DNA of 64,000 bases from Antennarius striatus. Its lineage: Eukaryota; Chordata; Actinopteri; Lophiiformes; Antennariidae. Both the position numbers and the translations under genes were made by a program. The first letter of the stretch is position 1. Each line of letters begins with the position of its first letter. Positions 13,080 through 23,641 of this stretch are shown piece after piece. The notes below the pieces were generated by a model. It was not told the origin of the DNA and made no database searches. It saw nothing but the letters and a program-made list of their open reading frames with translations. Location: NCBI RefSeq assembly GCF_040054535.1, contig NC_090787.1, forward strand, positions 19,420,001 to 19,484,000, written 5' to 3'.

Positions 13080-13636
13080 AGACAGGGGTCAGTGACAAGC
13101 AGCATGCGGCTCTTTGGATGACATTCCACTGCATTTTGTATCAAGAAGCGTTGTATGCTAAAGCAGTTCCTCTGAAATACACTGAAGTCATTAATGTTGC
13201 CGTTGACATTGTGAACAAAACAGTAACAAAAGGTTTCAATCAACCTCAGTTCTGTTTGTTGCAGGATGAGGTATAAAGAATACCTTCTGATCTCCTGCTG
13301 CGCAACAAAGTCCGGAGGATGTCCAGAGGGGAGGTCCTGATCTTAGATCCTTCTCTACTGAATATGAAAGCATTTGCAATTGTAATTCAACCAGATTTGA
13401 ATATGGAAGTGGTCGACATAACCTACAGAGATACATGTGATGGTTTCCCAGTAGCAGTGATTTACAGACAACCTCTAAGATGTTCTCCAACAGAAGGTCG
13501 TGCTTGTTCACAGTTACAAATGGGGTGACACTGAAAACCAAACAACAACAGACAAACATGGATCTGAAACATGGAATTCCACAGAAGATTTTTGTAGTTT
13601 TCCAGCGTGTCATTTTCAGTGGGAAATGGGTCCTCC
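13080..13636. repeat. Unidentified dispersed module, copy A
   Basis: This segment is clearly but imperfectly similar to 16160-16930. Shared landmarks in the same order include a gaagtcat(g/t)aatgttg block near 13182, 'tgtccagaggggaggt' near 13320, 'ctgaatatga' near 13358, 'ccaacagaaggtc' near 13487 and 'ttttcagtgg' near 13613. Parts stay open in one frame in copy A, but copy B is broken, so a decayed gene or an unclassified transposon are both possible. The right end is cut by the LINE that starts at about 13.63 kb. Confidence 0.6.
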
Positions 13637-15458
13637 AGAACCTCTAACATGTGCTGTCCCTCTGATGTACTCATTCCTGATCCTATCCTTCCTGGTCACT
13701 CCCAGAGAGAACCTCAGCATCTCCATCTCTGCTACCTCCAGCTCTGTCTCCTGTCTTTTCCTCAGTGACACTGTCTCTAGACCAAACAACATCGCTGGTC
13801 TCACCACAGTTTTGTACACCTTTCCTTTCATTTTAGCTGAAACTCTTCTATCACACATCACACCTGACACTTTCCTCCAACCGTTCCATCCTGCCTGGAC
13901 ACGTTTCTTCACCTCTTTTCCACATTCTCCATTGCTCTGGACTGTTGATCCTAAGTACTTCAAATCCTCCACCTTCTTGATCTCTTCTCCCTGTAACCTC
14001 ACTCTTCCACTTGGGTCCCTCTCATCCACACACATGTACTCTGTCTTACTGCGGCTAACCTTCATTCCTCTCCTTTCTAGGACAAACCTCCACCTCTCTA
14101 GCTTCTCCTACACCTGGTCCTTGCTCTCATTACAGATCACAATGTCATCTGCAAACATCATAGTCCATGGAGATTCCTGTCTAACCTCGTCTGTCAGCCT
14201 GTCCATCACCATAGCAACAAGAAGGGGCTCAGAGCTGATCCCTGATGCAGTCCCACCTCCACCTTGAACACCTCTGTCACACCTACACACACCTCACCAC
14301 TGTCTTACAGTCCTCATACATGTCCTGCACCACTCTAACATACTTCTCTGACACTCCAGACTTTCTCATACAATACCACAGTTCCTCTCTGGGCACCCTG
14401 TCATAAGCTTTCTCCAGAACTACAAAAACACAATGCAGCTCCCTCTGGCCTTCTCTGTACTTCTCTATCGACATCCTCAAAGCAAATACTGCATCTGTAG
14501 TACTGTGTTTTGGTATGAAACCATACTGCTGCTCACAAATGTTCACTTCTGCCCTTAGTCTAGCTTCCACTACTCTCTCCCATAACTTCATTGTATGGCT
14601 CATCAGCTTTATTCCTCTGTAGTTGCCACAACTCTGCACATCTCCCTTGTTCTTAAAAATGGGCACCAGCACACTTCTCCACCATTCCTCAGGCATCTTC
14701 TCACTATCTAAGATCCTGTTGAACAACCCAGTCAGAAACTCTACTGCCACCTCTCCTAGACACTTCCAAACCTCTACAGGTATATCATCAGGACCGACTG
14801 CCTTTCCACTCTTCCTCCTCTTCAATGCCCTCCTCACTTCATCCTGACTAATCTTTTCTACTTCCTGGTCCACAACAGCCACCTCTTCTAGTCTTTGTTC
14901 TCTCTCATTTTCCACATTCATCAACTCTTCAAAGTACTCTTTCCATCTTCCCATCACACTACTGGCACCTGTCAATAGACTTCCATCCCTATCCTTAATC
15001 ACCCTAACCTGCTGCACATCCTTCCCATCTCTGTCTCTCTGTCTTGCCAACCTGTATAGATCAGTCTCTCCCTCCTTACTGTCCAACCTAGCATACAAGT
15101 CATCATAAGCCCCTTGTTTGGCCTTTGCTACCTCTACCTTCACCTTACGCTGCATCTCCCTGTACTCCTGTCTACTCTCCTCAGTGTCCCACTTCTTCTT
15201 AGCTAACCTCTTTCTCTGTATACACTCCTGTTCCTCCTCATTCCACCACCAAGTCTCCACTACCAACGTCCCTACTCTCAGTCCTATACTCTTGGCGCTC
15301 CTCTTCTCCTTCTTCGTGCGAACGCACTTTCCTCCTCTCCTTCGACCAACAGTAATCCAATTTCCACCAGCGCCCTGTAGGTCAACAGCGCCGATGGCGG
15401 TCGTTGTTAACCCAGGCCTCGACCGATCCGGTATGGAAGTCATAGGTTTGATTCGCAT
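13616..15458 (-). pseudogene. Broken RTE-type LINE (endonuclease deleted, reverse transcriptase frameshifted)
   Basis: The minus strand carries the endonuclease/reverse-transcriptase polyprotein of a fish RTE-like LINE, often mis-annotated as craniofacial development protein 2. The 391-codon frame from 15458 to 14283 begins with the family's N-terminal segment ('SIGLRVGTL'). It then jumps straight to 'ETWWWNEE', so the apurinic-type endonuclease domain is missing. The reverse transcriptase follows with 'EQQYGF' and 'FVVLEKAYD'; in the latter the catalytic Asp of motif A is Val. After a frame change, 'FADDIVICNES' (catalytic FADD box) lies near 14.15 kb. A second frame, 14065-13616, carries the thumb and C-terminal part and stops at 'RGTAHVR', short of the family C-terminus. 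It cannot be active. Confidence 0.85.
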
Positions 15459-15479
15459 CTTCCTGACGCAACCCTTTGT

Positions 15480-15582
15480 ATTTATCCGGGCTTGGGACCA
15501 AAAGTGTTTTAAACAGTCTATAAGAGTGTGGGAAAAGGTAATACAGATAGAAGGTGGTTTAATATCAGCATGACAGTAAGTT
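15480..15582. repeat. Dispersed DNA-transposon-like fragment, copy 1
   Basis: The segment around 'agagtgtgggaaaaggtaatacagatagaaggtggtt' recurs nearly identically at about 17.79-17.89 kb, where it sits inside a longer pogo/Tigger-like element. It separates the two halves of the RTE LINE here. Confidence 0.7.
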
Positions 15583-15664
15583 GCATTTGCCAGTAAATTA
15601 CCAGCCTGACGTTAAAAACTGGTTAAAATAATTTAGTGCAGCAGAGAGCAGTAGATGCAGAAGA

Positions 15665-15755
15665 GCAGAGATGCGGAAGACAGGGTTAGATGGAGGCAAC
15701 TGATTCGCTGTGGCGACCCCTGAAGGGAAAAGGAGAAAGGAAAAGAAGTAGAAGT
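15665..15755 (+). mobile_element. 3' end of an RTE-type LINE, sense orientation
   Basis: About 90 bp nearly identical to the 3' terminus of the LINE fragment at 29.48-29.76 kb. It encodes the C-terminal 'DRVRWRQLIRCGDP' and a stop, then a purine-rich tail. It is opposite in orientation to the LINE body at 13.6-15.5 kb. The pair could be one insertion inverted during integration. Confidence 0.8.
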
Positions 15756-15960
15756 GAAGCAGAGAGCAGCTGAGCCTCACCTCAGACTGGACTATATATC
15801 AATCAGAACAAGATTTAATAAAAGAAGACAAACTTTGGAGCTTAAATATCTGCTTCAAACTTCAGATCAGGAAATAATCTGAATGGTACTCTTAATGAAT
15901 TTTAACCAATTTTTAATGTCAGGCTGCTAATTTAATGGCACATATGCTGCTCTGTCTGGC

Positions 15961-15990
15961 TTGTAGAACTGACTGTAGTCAGTTCTACAA
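15961..15990. repeat. Perfect 13-bp inverted repeat (hairpin)
   Basis: Arms ttgtagaactgac and gtcagttctacaa are separated by 4 bases. Part of the surrounding sequence ('gtcaggctg.taattt.atggc') recurs near 45.11 kb, so it belongs to a dispersed repeat. Confidence 0.85.
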
Positions 15991-16159
15991 ATTCCCAAAT
16001 TTACATCCTACACACCCAATCAAAAGATATGTAAAATTAGTATCATTTATAAATATTGTAGGAAATATGAGCACCATTCCTGGCTTCTGAAGGTGTGGGT
16101 ATCAGACAGCCTGCCCTCAAATCTGTCATTTTTCTTGTGTCTAGTGTGTGTGTGTCTAG

Positions 16160-16930
16160 TTCCGCACATTTCCTCTGGAATGTGCGGAAGTCATGAATGT
16201 TGTCGCCGGGGTTTGTGAACAAAATAATGGCAAAAGGTTGAAATCATCCACAGTTTCGCTGGACATTAGAAGTAGATAGAACACATTCTGACCTCCTGCT
16301 ACACGAGTCTGACAGCTGTCCAGAGGGGAGGTGCTGAAACGTGTCAGAAGCCCGAGGGGCTGGAGAAACGACACCTCAGACAGAATACCTCTACACACTG
16401 TCCAGCCCTGTGTGTGCCAGAGGATGTTTGAGCATTTGTGGGCATGTTGACACTATTCTATAGAGAGGTACACCGTATCACTTCCTCTTTGAGTTGCGAC
16501 AATGTGATTACCGGTAATTCAGAGCATTTGCAATGTGCAATCATTGCAATGTACACATATTTTAGGAAATGATTGTCATTTTAGAAAAGACAAAAATCCC
16601 AATCATCCTTCCCTGTTAATCTTCTGACCATCGATCCATCTGTACTGAATATGATTGCATTTACAAGTGAATATCAACCAGCTATGGAACTGAGAGACAT
16701 ATGTGGGCATCCCAGTTCCAGCGATTGACATCTTGAAGATGTTCCCCACCAGAAGGTCACAGCATCACTAATGGAGTGATTGAAAACCACACGACACCAG
16801 ACAAACCTGGATTGGAAACATTGGAGTTCCATCCCCAACACATACACCAACGTGAAAACATTTATCTTCATTTATATGTCAAAAGGGTTTGTTGGCTTCC
16901 AGTGTGTTGTTTTCAGTGGAAAAGGTCCAA
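16160..16930. repeat. Unidentified dispersed module, copy B
   Basis: Diverged second copy of the module at 13080-13636, with insertions and deletions. Its left edge carries a perfect 11-bp inverted repeat, ttccgcacatt (16160-16170) and aatgtgcggaa (16179-16189). I do not recognise the family. Confidence 0.6.
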
Positions 16931-17443
16931 ACGGATCTTTGAGTGTTGAGGCTGAGGTCCATTTCTCTGCTGTTGTCACACACTGAATGCAATGATGAGC
17001 AGAAACGTAAAACACAACAGAAAAGCTTTGTTCATCCGCATTTACAAAGATTACTGAATCAGATGAGAACACAAAGGCAAATATATAACTTGATGGCTGG
17101 GACCATTCATTCAGGGAACCAATGAAAAGAGCAGAACGTCCTCTGGTGCTGCACAGATGCTGGTAGGAATTCTGTTCTTCAGTAGTCAGGAAAGTACAGC
17201 TGTCACCTCAGAAGACTTTGATCTACAAATATGATTTAAGCTAAGAAGGTTTCATTACATTAATGTAGGGTCCAAAAAAACAACAATGAACACATGAAAT
17301 TGTTTGTATTTATATACGTCAGATAAAAAGTCTGACATCTGCCAAAATGTGGAACATTAAAAACCTAATGAAATCAAGCCATCCTGAGAATAATGTGAAA
17401 ATAAATACATCCAGTCCAGAATGACAAAGTGCCTCCGCTAAAC

Positions 17444-20400
17444 TCAGTATCCTTGTAGGCCGTTGTAAACCTTCTGTACGGAGCTCTGCTTCAAAATGCT
17501 CTGTATACCTGCAACCACAGAGAAACAGAAAAAGACTTACAATTCAACAAGACAGGCTCTCAGCAGAAACAACATACAGCTAAACCTTGGCTTACGTAGC
17601 TAATCGGTTCCAGGAAACGACGCAAATGAACTTGTCTCCAGGCTGAACTGAAGACAACCATTCCCTCCCGCATTCGCGCATCAACGCTCACGACTTCACC
17701 TCATCGCGGATTTTTGGTGGGCAGTCATGTGGGCATTCTATTGGCCGACGGCATCCGGAAGTGCGCTAAGTTCCGTGAGTCTCAGACTTCCGTGAGACAC
17801 AAAAGTGCTTTAGACAGTATATCAGAGTGTGGGAAAAGATAATACAGATAGAAGGTGGTTGAAAATATCAGCATGGGGGGGGTTTCATAAACATTTAAAT
17901 TACCGAAAATAATAAGATAGTTTGTCGCCCTACTGCGGAATTTGTTAATCGTGTGTGGTTACTGGAACGCATTAACTGCAATTTTAATATGACAATTAAA
18001 TTAAATTTTTTAATATAGAACAGATAAAACTTTTCAGCCTCATCTCCAGCTGCTTCTACCTCATTGTGGGCCACAGAGGTTGCTACAGGCTAATAATATG
18101 ATATTATATGTTTTATTCGGATTTATTGTACAATAACAGGATATGTGCTTTTAACGGTTTACATGATCTTATGATTCCAGTATTTGTAGCAGACAGAGGT
18201 AAAGTGAAAAAAAATGACATCAACTTCTTTTTATGTATTTTTTTAGACAACCAACATATACAAGAACGCCTTAACTCCAAACCCCGTGAGCCGAGGTGTA
18301 GCTGTAATCACTTACACCATATAAAATCCATTTAGTATAAATGAATTTTTCCCAACTGGATCAAAAGTCTCACCTTCTTTCTGCTGTTCATCCAACTGTG
18401 TCTGTGGGAACTCGACATCAAAGGTGATGATGAGGGAACCGCGGATGTTGATGTTATCAAAGTTTGGAAGGCCTTCTCCTTTTTTCCACATCCGAGCGCC
18501 GGGCTTGGTGACCTTATCTCTCAATATATGGACCTGTCAGAAAAAGACAGACACAAGCATTCAATTACAAAGCATATTTATTTTATTTACTGTATATAAA
18601 GCACTTCACATACAGTAAAAAAAGCAATAAATGCTCTGCTGTTTGTATCGACATTGACTCAGTACTGGCTTTCGTGCCATGCAGGTTGCCAGTTCACTCA
18701 GAGCTGTAATCCTTCACACCAGGTCCTGGTTTAGGACCTGGTGCATTCCAGGAGGGCTTCACCTATGAACTTTCACGCTAGTCATGTCCAACATGTCCAA
18801 GTAGCCAATCACATACTTAGTTAAGGAGACACCACATATGGAGTCAGATGGGTAGTTGTTAGACAGCAAATATTATTCTGTTTGCCATGAGCTATAAAAG
18901 CAGCTTGTTCTATTGTTCAGGTTCCTGCTCCGCGATCGCTGGTCTAGACTAAGTGCGGCCACTCTACAATAAACCAACCGTTAGAATTCTTAGTTCTACT
19001 GGTGATTTTTAGCACGTAAAAATTTTATTAGACGAGAGGGAGATTCTTATAATTGATAAAAATATGGGTTTTTTCTTCATAATTCAGGGGGTTTGGGACT
19101 TTTTTACAAGGCTGGAACGGATTAAAATGACTTAAGTTATTTTAAATGGGGAAATGTTTGACTTATGAGTTCAAACTTGTATCTCAAGGTAACGTACTGT
19201 ACTATACTGGGGATATAATTCTAATCTGATTTGCATTCTATTCAATCTGACGTGGGATATCTCTGTAATGAAGGATCTACAGCACCTTGTGTCCGTCCAG
19301 ATGTACGATGTCCATCTCAAATCCGACAAGGGCCTCCACCAGGGAGATCGTGACGTTGGTGTAAAGGTCATCTCCTCGGCGTTCGAACAAAGGATGTCTA
19401 AAAAGAAAAGCAGCCACATGTCACATCGTAGCAAGTCACAAGTCTGATTATACTTTCTTTTCCAGGAGCACAAACAATCTTGATTCGTACTTTAGCACTT
19501 TGATGCGGAACCGTAAGTCTCCTGGCTCTCCATCGATGTGGGGTTCTCCTGTGGTCACATGCAGTGTTAAAAACAGGGGATACGTATGGACACAAAGCAA
19601 CATTACAGAAGGTAGACTCACCTTCACCAATGAAAGGGTACTCCATCTCATCTCTCACTCCCTGTTCGATTTCAACCTCCAAGGTTCTCTCTTCGTTTAC
19701 CAGCCTGTGGATAAAAAGACAGGAAACACAAACTCAGGTCCACCTCTTCATGGTAACCAACTGAATCCTCCATCTTACTTCCCATTTGTTCAGGTGTTAG
19801 TCAGTTGTGACACGGTCGGGCCAGCTGTGTATAAAGTAGCTTTTATAGCAATGACACCAGTCACAACTGAACACACTGTCAACCACAAGCAGACAAGAAG
19901 AAGAGCAGGACAGGCGTCATATCAGAGAACGTCTCCCTCTCTCCATCTCAGGGGAGTTTTCCTGATGCAGGCTGGACGACACGTCACACTGAAGCCCCGT
20001 GTTCTCAGGATGACTTACTTTACGTTGGGGCAGTCATCGCACACCGTTTCCTGTGTCATCTGGAAGCGACCCGGTCCGAGCTGCGTCGTCCTCATCTCCT
20101 GTCTGCAGTTACACTTCCTCTTGCCAGGAGCTTCTTTGGCTACTGGTTTGTTTCGTACAACCTGTCGCACATAAGGAGCGATGACGTCAGCACAACACTT
20201 TGTTCAACAGATCAAATGACAAAGTACTTATAAAGTAAAATGACTGACAACTGAAAAGTACTCAGAGAGAAATGTTTCTTTCTTTACCTCAACAAAATTC
20301 CCAGAGTACACCTCTTCAAGCGTGACCTCCAGATCTAGGATGATGTCATTTCCTCTGGGGATGTTCTGGTCCTGTTGCTGTCGGTTGCCTCCGAACATAA

Positions 20401-22595
20401 ATCCAAAGTCACCAAAGAAGCTACAAAGAGAGGACATTGTGAGAGGAGGCCAGCATAGCAATTTTTCGAAAACACGACGGGAATCAATGCCTCGACTGTA
20501 GATCCATCTGAATTATTACAAATGTTCTTGAAGTGACTTTAATCTTGAAAAACACATTCCCTGTCTTGAGTTGTGATCTCTAGCGGATTCTTGGTTTAAT
20601 AATTACAGGTTTGAGATGAATGCTTTCGGATTTCTTGGTCAACCAGTCAGTTATCTTAGCAGAACCCTGGTTGTCTTGATCAAATCCAGTCATCAACCTG
20701 GGTCATGTGCTTTCACTATTTTGTTAGTTGCTCATTCCCATTTTTTTGAACAATAATATTTTTTCAAGTCTAAATGACACTCTTAAATGCCAAAAATATC
20801 TAATTTGTTATGCAATTTATCAAATCATTATTTTCCAAAACTTTCTCAAACAGACTTCAAATTATAGCTGGAGAAAATCCTGCTTGTGAAAATGTATTCA
20901 ATTAAATACAACTTCAGTGAACTTGTCTGATGGTGTCATTCATGGTGAAGTCAATGGACAAGGAAAGGAAATGGACATTACTGTTATCACTGTAAAATGA
21001 TCAAGAAGGATGAGAGGGAGATAAAAGCCCACATCCTGTGAGAATACATGATGCTGATAGCACCATCAGGATGAGTGAGGACCCCTTCCTCTGAGTCTGC
21101 TTCACTTACCGAAGCAGAAGTGGATCTGGGGGAAGAGCTACTTACACTGTCTTATTACTGAGCTCAGTACTTATCAACATCATTGATAGCCAAGCTGTCC
21201 TGTTTTCAAACACTTTACCGTCAGGATTTAAAACTCTCAGTAACATAACAAATGAAGGGTGACCTGACAGCCATTTGTACCACTTAACTGTACACATGGA
21301 TGAACCTTAGACATGGCAGACGGTGAAGAACAAAACAAACTAGAAATCTGGAATGTTTCAACGTTCTAACACTTTTTAACACTCTTGACATCCAACTTAA
21401 TAAATTCAGCTTTTCATTGTTTTATTCTGAGTTTTTTAGCAAATCAAATGAGTTCACGAGTCACACCTTGAGAAGATGTCGTTGTGTGAGCCGTGGTGAC
21501 CCTCTTTGAGTCCATCTTCTCCATAAGTGTCATATTGTTTTCTTTTCTCCTCATCTGAAAGCACCTACAATTAAACAGAATAACCATATGTAATTCAATT
21601 TCACACAGTTTCAGCACATCAATCCAATAGATCCTTTTACCCTAACCCTAGAAATAAAGATCTTTAATAAATAGAAACAATAGAATGTGAAAAATTATTT
21701 GCATAATGTTAGGTTTTTTGTGACAATGACTTTAAACTCCGTAAGGCCTAATTACTTTTGAAGAAAAGTTTGAACATTATTCAGTGAACAGCTCGGAATT
21801 CTTCTCTTAATCCATTCTCACTGGTCCACGTCTGGTCTTCAATGACTCTAGCTGGTTCCATAACAACCAATCAGATGCAGCCACACGGTACACTCAACCA
21901 ATCACAGCGGCTGTAGCTTTTCAATGACTAAAAAACAAATCCAGAAACCTCGTTTCTGTTTTAAGGCACTTCTGCACACAGTGACACATCTCCGTTGGGT
22001 CTCCTGAGTTCTAACCCTAATCTTAACCCTCCGCAGCAGAACATCTACCTCATAAGCTGCCCCCAAATCCGCAAATTTGTCCTGAGCTTGGGGATCGTCC
22101 GGGTTTCTGTCGGGGTGCAGCTGCAGAGCTAACTTTCTGTAGGCCTTCTTGATGTCCCTTATCGATGCGGTCTTGCTCACCCCCAGGATCTTATAGAAGT
22201 CTCTCCTACAGGGAAGAAAGACACACAGTGAGGAGGAAACACACACAGAGACTCACACTGCTAGCCAGCTAGCTAGCTAGCTCCGGTCAGTAAGGAAGCC
22301 GTCTTGGTTTCCATGCATCGGCAGCTAGCAACAAGCTAACGTTAGCTACAAGCTAACGACAACTATACACGTCCGGAAATGACAGTTGTGTTTTGCTGGC
22401 TGATTTCATGGTTCCCGAACAGCTAACAAGAGGTTCTACAGTAGGCAGCATGATGTATGGCGTCCAGCCGGTTCCAACCAATCACAGTGAGACATGTGGA
22501 CCGGCCGGCGCCGGTTCTTACCCCGCGAGCACCGCCGTGATGACGTAGAGCAGCAGGCAGCAGACACCGCGGAGCTTCATCCCGTTAGCGGCCAT
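17444..22595 (-). CDS. dnajb11: DnaJ homolog subfamily B member 11 (ERdj3), 10 exons
   Basis: ER-lumen Hsp40 that delivers unfolded clients to BiP. Minus-strand coding exons: 22522-22595, 22049-22205, 21467-21564, 20288-20420, 20019-20161, 19622-19704, 19491-19548, 19286-19397, 18374-18533, 17444-17508. All junctions are GT-AG and the frame closes at 360 codons, about the length of the mammalian protein. Residues 1-25 are a signal peptide (hydrophobic core '[14 protein letters not shown]'). The J domain follows ('RDFYKILGV', HPD in 'LQLHPDRN'), then a Gly/Phe stretch ('[11 protein letters not shown]'), the cysteine-rich insert ('CNCRQEM', 'CDDCPNVK') and the C-terminal peptide-binding fold ending 'VYNGLQGY'. 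There is no KDEL, as is normal for this protein. The start at 22595 was chosen; an in-frame Met at 22580 would also leave a signal peptide. Head-to-head with tbccd1, as in mammals. Confidence 0.97.
17577..17985. mobile_element. pogo/Tigger-like non-autonomous element
   Basis: The left end 'aaccttggcttacgtagc' with 'ggttccagg', and the right end 'tactggaacgcattaactgc', resemble the inverted ends of fish pogo/Tigger-like elements. The interior shares about 95 bp with 15.48-15.58 kb. No coding capacity is seen. It lies in dnajb11 intron 9. Confidence 0.45.
18717..18743. repeat. Perfect 10-bp inverted repeat
   Basis: Arms caccaggtcc and ggacctggtg flank a 7-base loop. It lies in dnajb11 intron 8, just upstream of the LTR-like segment. 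Confidence 0.85.
18790..19030 (+). mobile_element. Possible solo LTR in dnajb11 intron 8
   Basis: A 'gctataaaagcag' TATA-type box near 18892 is followed about 75 bp later by 'acaataaacc', a polyadenylation signal. That spacing fits the U3/R layout of a retrotransposon LTR. No internal LTR-element coding sequence, primer binding site or clean target duplication was found. The family is not assigned and the limits are approximate. Confidence 0.35.
20421..21466. other. dnajb11 intron 3, nothing recognised
   Basis: About 1 kb of AT-rich intron. I saw no coding exon, repeat family or RNA gene in it. Confidence 0.6.
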
Positions 22596-22776
22596 AGAAG
22601 CCAGAGTTCTGACGGAGGTAGGACGGGTTCGGCCGGCTTTGAACGCAGGACCCGCTGCCAGTCACAGCAGCCTTGCTCCTGTCAGAGAGGCCCGCCCACT
22701 GGATGTCGGAACTTCCGCCTTCCCGGCCGAAGCTCCGCCCTCCCTTAAAGCAACACTTCCCATTTTTGGTTGGACG

Positions 22777-22876
22777 GTAACGTCCTGTAACGGTGGGTAA
22801 CGTCCTGTAACGGTGGGTAACGTCCTGTAACGGTGGGTAACGTCCTGTAACGGTGGGTAACGTCCTGTAACGGTGG
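22777..22876. repeat. Perfect 20-bp minisatellite, 5 copies
   Basis: Five identical head-to-tail copies of gtaacgtcctgtaacggtgg. Each copy contains TAACGG, which fits the MYB recognition element YAAC(G/T)G. It sits about 180 bp upstream of the dnajb11 start codon. Confidence 0.97.
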
Positions 22877-22955
22877 GTTTTCGCTGATGTCTCCGTGAAT
22901 TCAGATATAGCAGCAACAGATGTGCGTCAACTCTTGAGTCTCCTTCTACCCCCAC

Positions 22956-22966
22956 TGCGCATGCGT
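22956..22966. promoter_or_regulatory. NRF1-type site TGCGCATGCGT
   Basis: Matches the NRF1 consensus (YGCGCAYGCGCR) except near its right end. It is the only such site in this intergenic region. Equivalent sites lie in the two other head-to-head promoters, at 42323 and 52524. Confidence 0.65.
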
Positions 22967-23133
22967 GAAGCGCACTCTCGCGAAATACGCGCTCCCGCGG
23001 GCTGCGCGCTCCTGGCTGTCAGTTCAGGAGAGGAGGGCGCCAAATAGGAAGAAGTTGTGATGTCCGTCAGACTCTAGACGTCTTGTTGGGGGCCACCGCA
23101 CACAGCAGCGACCCAACGAGTTCCACCTGCTCA

Positions 23134-23177
23134 GTGACCCGTGGGTGACCTGTGGGTGACCCGTGGGTGACCCGTGG
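23134..23177. repeat. 11-bp tandem array, 4 copies
   Basis: Unit gtgacccgtgg repeated four times with one C-to-T change in the second copy. Probably 5' UTR or first intron of tbccd1. Confidence 0.93.
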
Positions 23178-23641
23178 ACAGCGGGACGGAGTGGCGCTCG
23201 GTCTGGAAGGAAGGAGGAAGACTCCTGCTAGCCTCCCTAGCTGATGGTAGCCACGTTAGCTGCTCAGGCTCCGTTTGGTCAGCTCCGAGGACCCAGAGTC
23301 GAGTTAAAAAACAAATGTTCGTTTCTCGTACTACTTGTTTGGGTTCCGGTAGTTTACGTAACTCCAGATAGCCTACCAGGCCTCATGTAGGCGCCAGTGG
23401 TTGTCATGGAGCTTGATACTGTAGATACTTTTGAACACCACACACAATCTGGACTTGTTTCGTTATTGTCATGGTTACGCACTGATGCTCTCAACCCTAC
23501 TTGAGACATTAAGAGGCATTAAAGGGGCAGTAAAGTTCATTTTCATCCCTACATCCTGATGGGAGCTGACTGAGATGAACTGACTGGACTGTCTCTTGTG
23601 TCGTCTACTTCCTGTAGTGTTCGAGTTTCCTGTCCATCGTC

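Larger units (their letters stand above)
22596..23641. promoter_or_regulatory. Bidirectional promoter region dnajb11 | tbccd1
   Basis: About 1.05 kb separates the two start codons. It is GC/CpG-richer than its surroundings and has no TATA box near either start. It holds an NRF1-type palindrome at 22956-22966, a perfect 20-bp x5 minisatellite at 22777-22876 and an 11-bp x4 array at 23134-23177. Transcription start sites cannot be placed from the sequence alone. Confidence 0.7.

Noticed and set aside
13500-14267. 255-codon plus-strand open frame
   Set aside because: It is the antisense of the RTE LINE reverse transcriptase. The sense minus-strand frames carry the family motifs.
14283-15458. 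391-codon frame as a host gene (craniofacial development protein 2)
   Set aside because: Its content is LINE endonuclease/reverse transcriptase. Such annotations in fish are usually transposon-derived, and this copy has a disrupted catalytic site.
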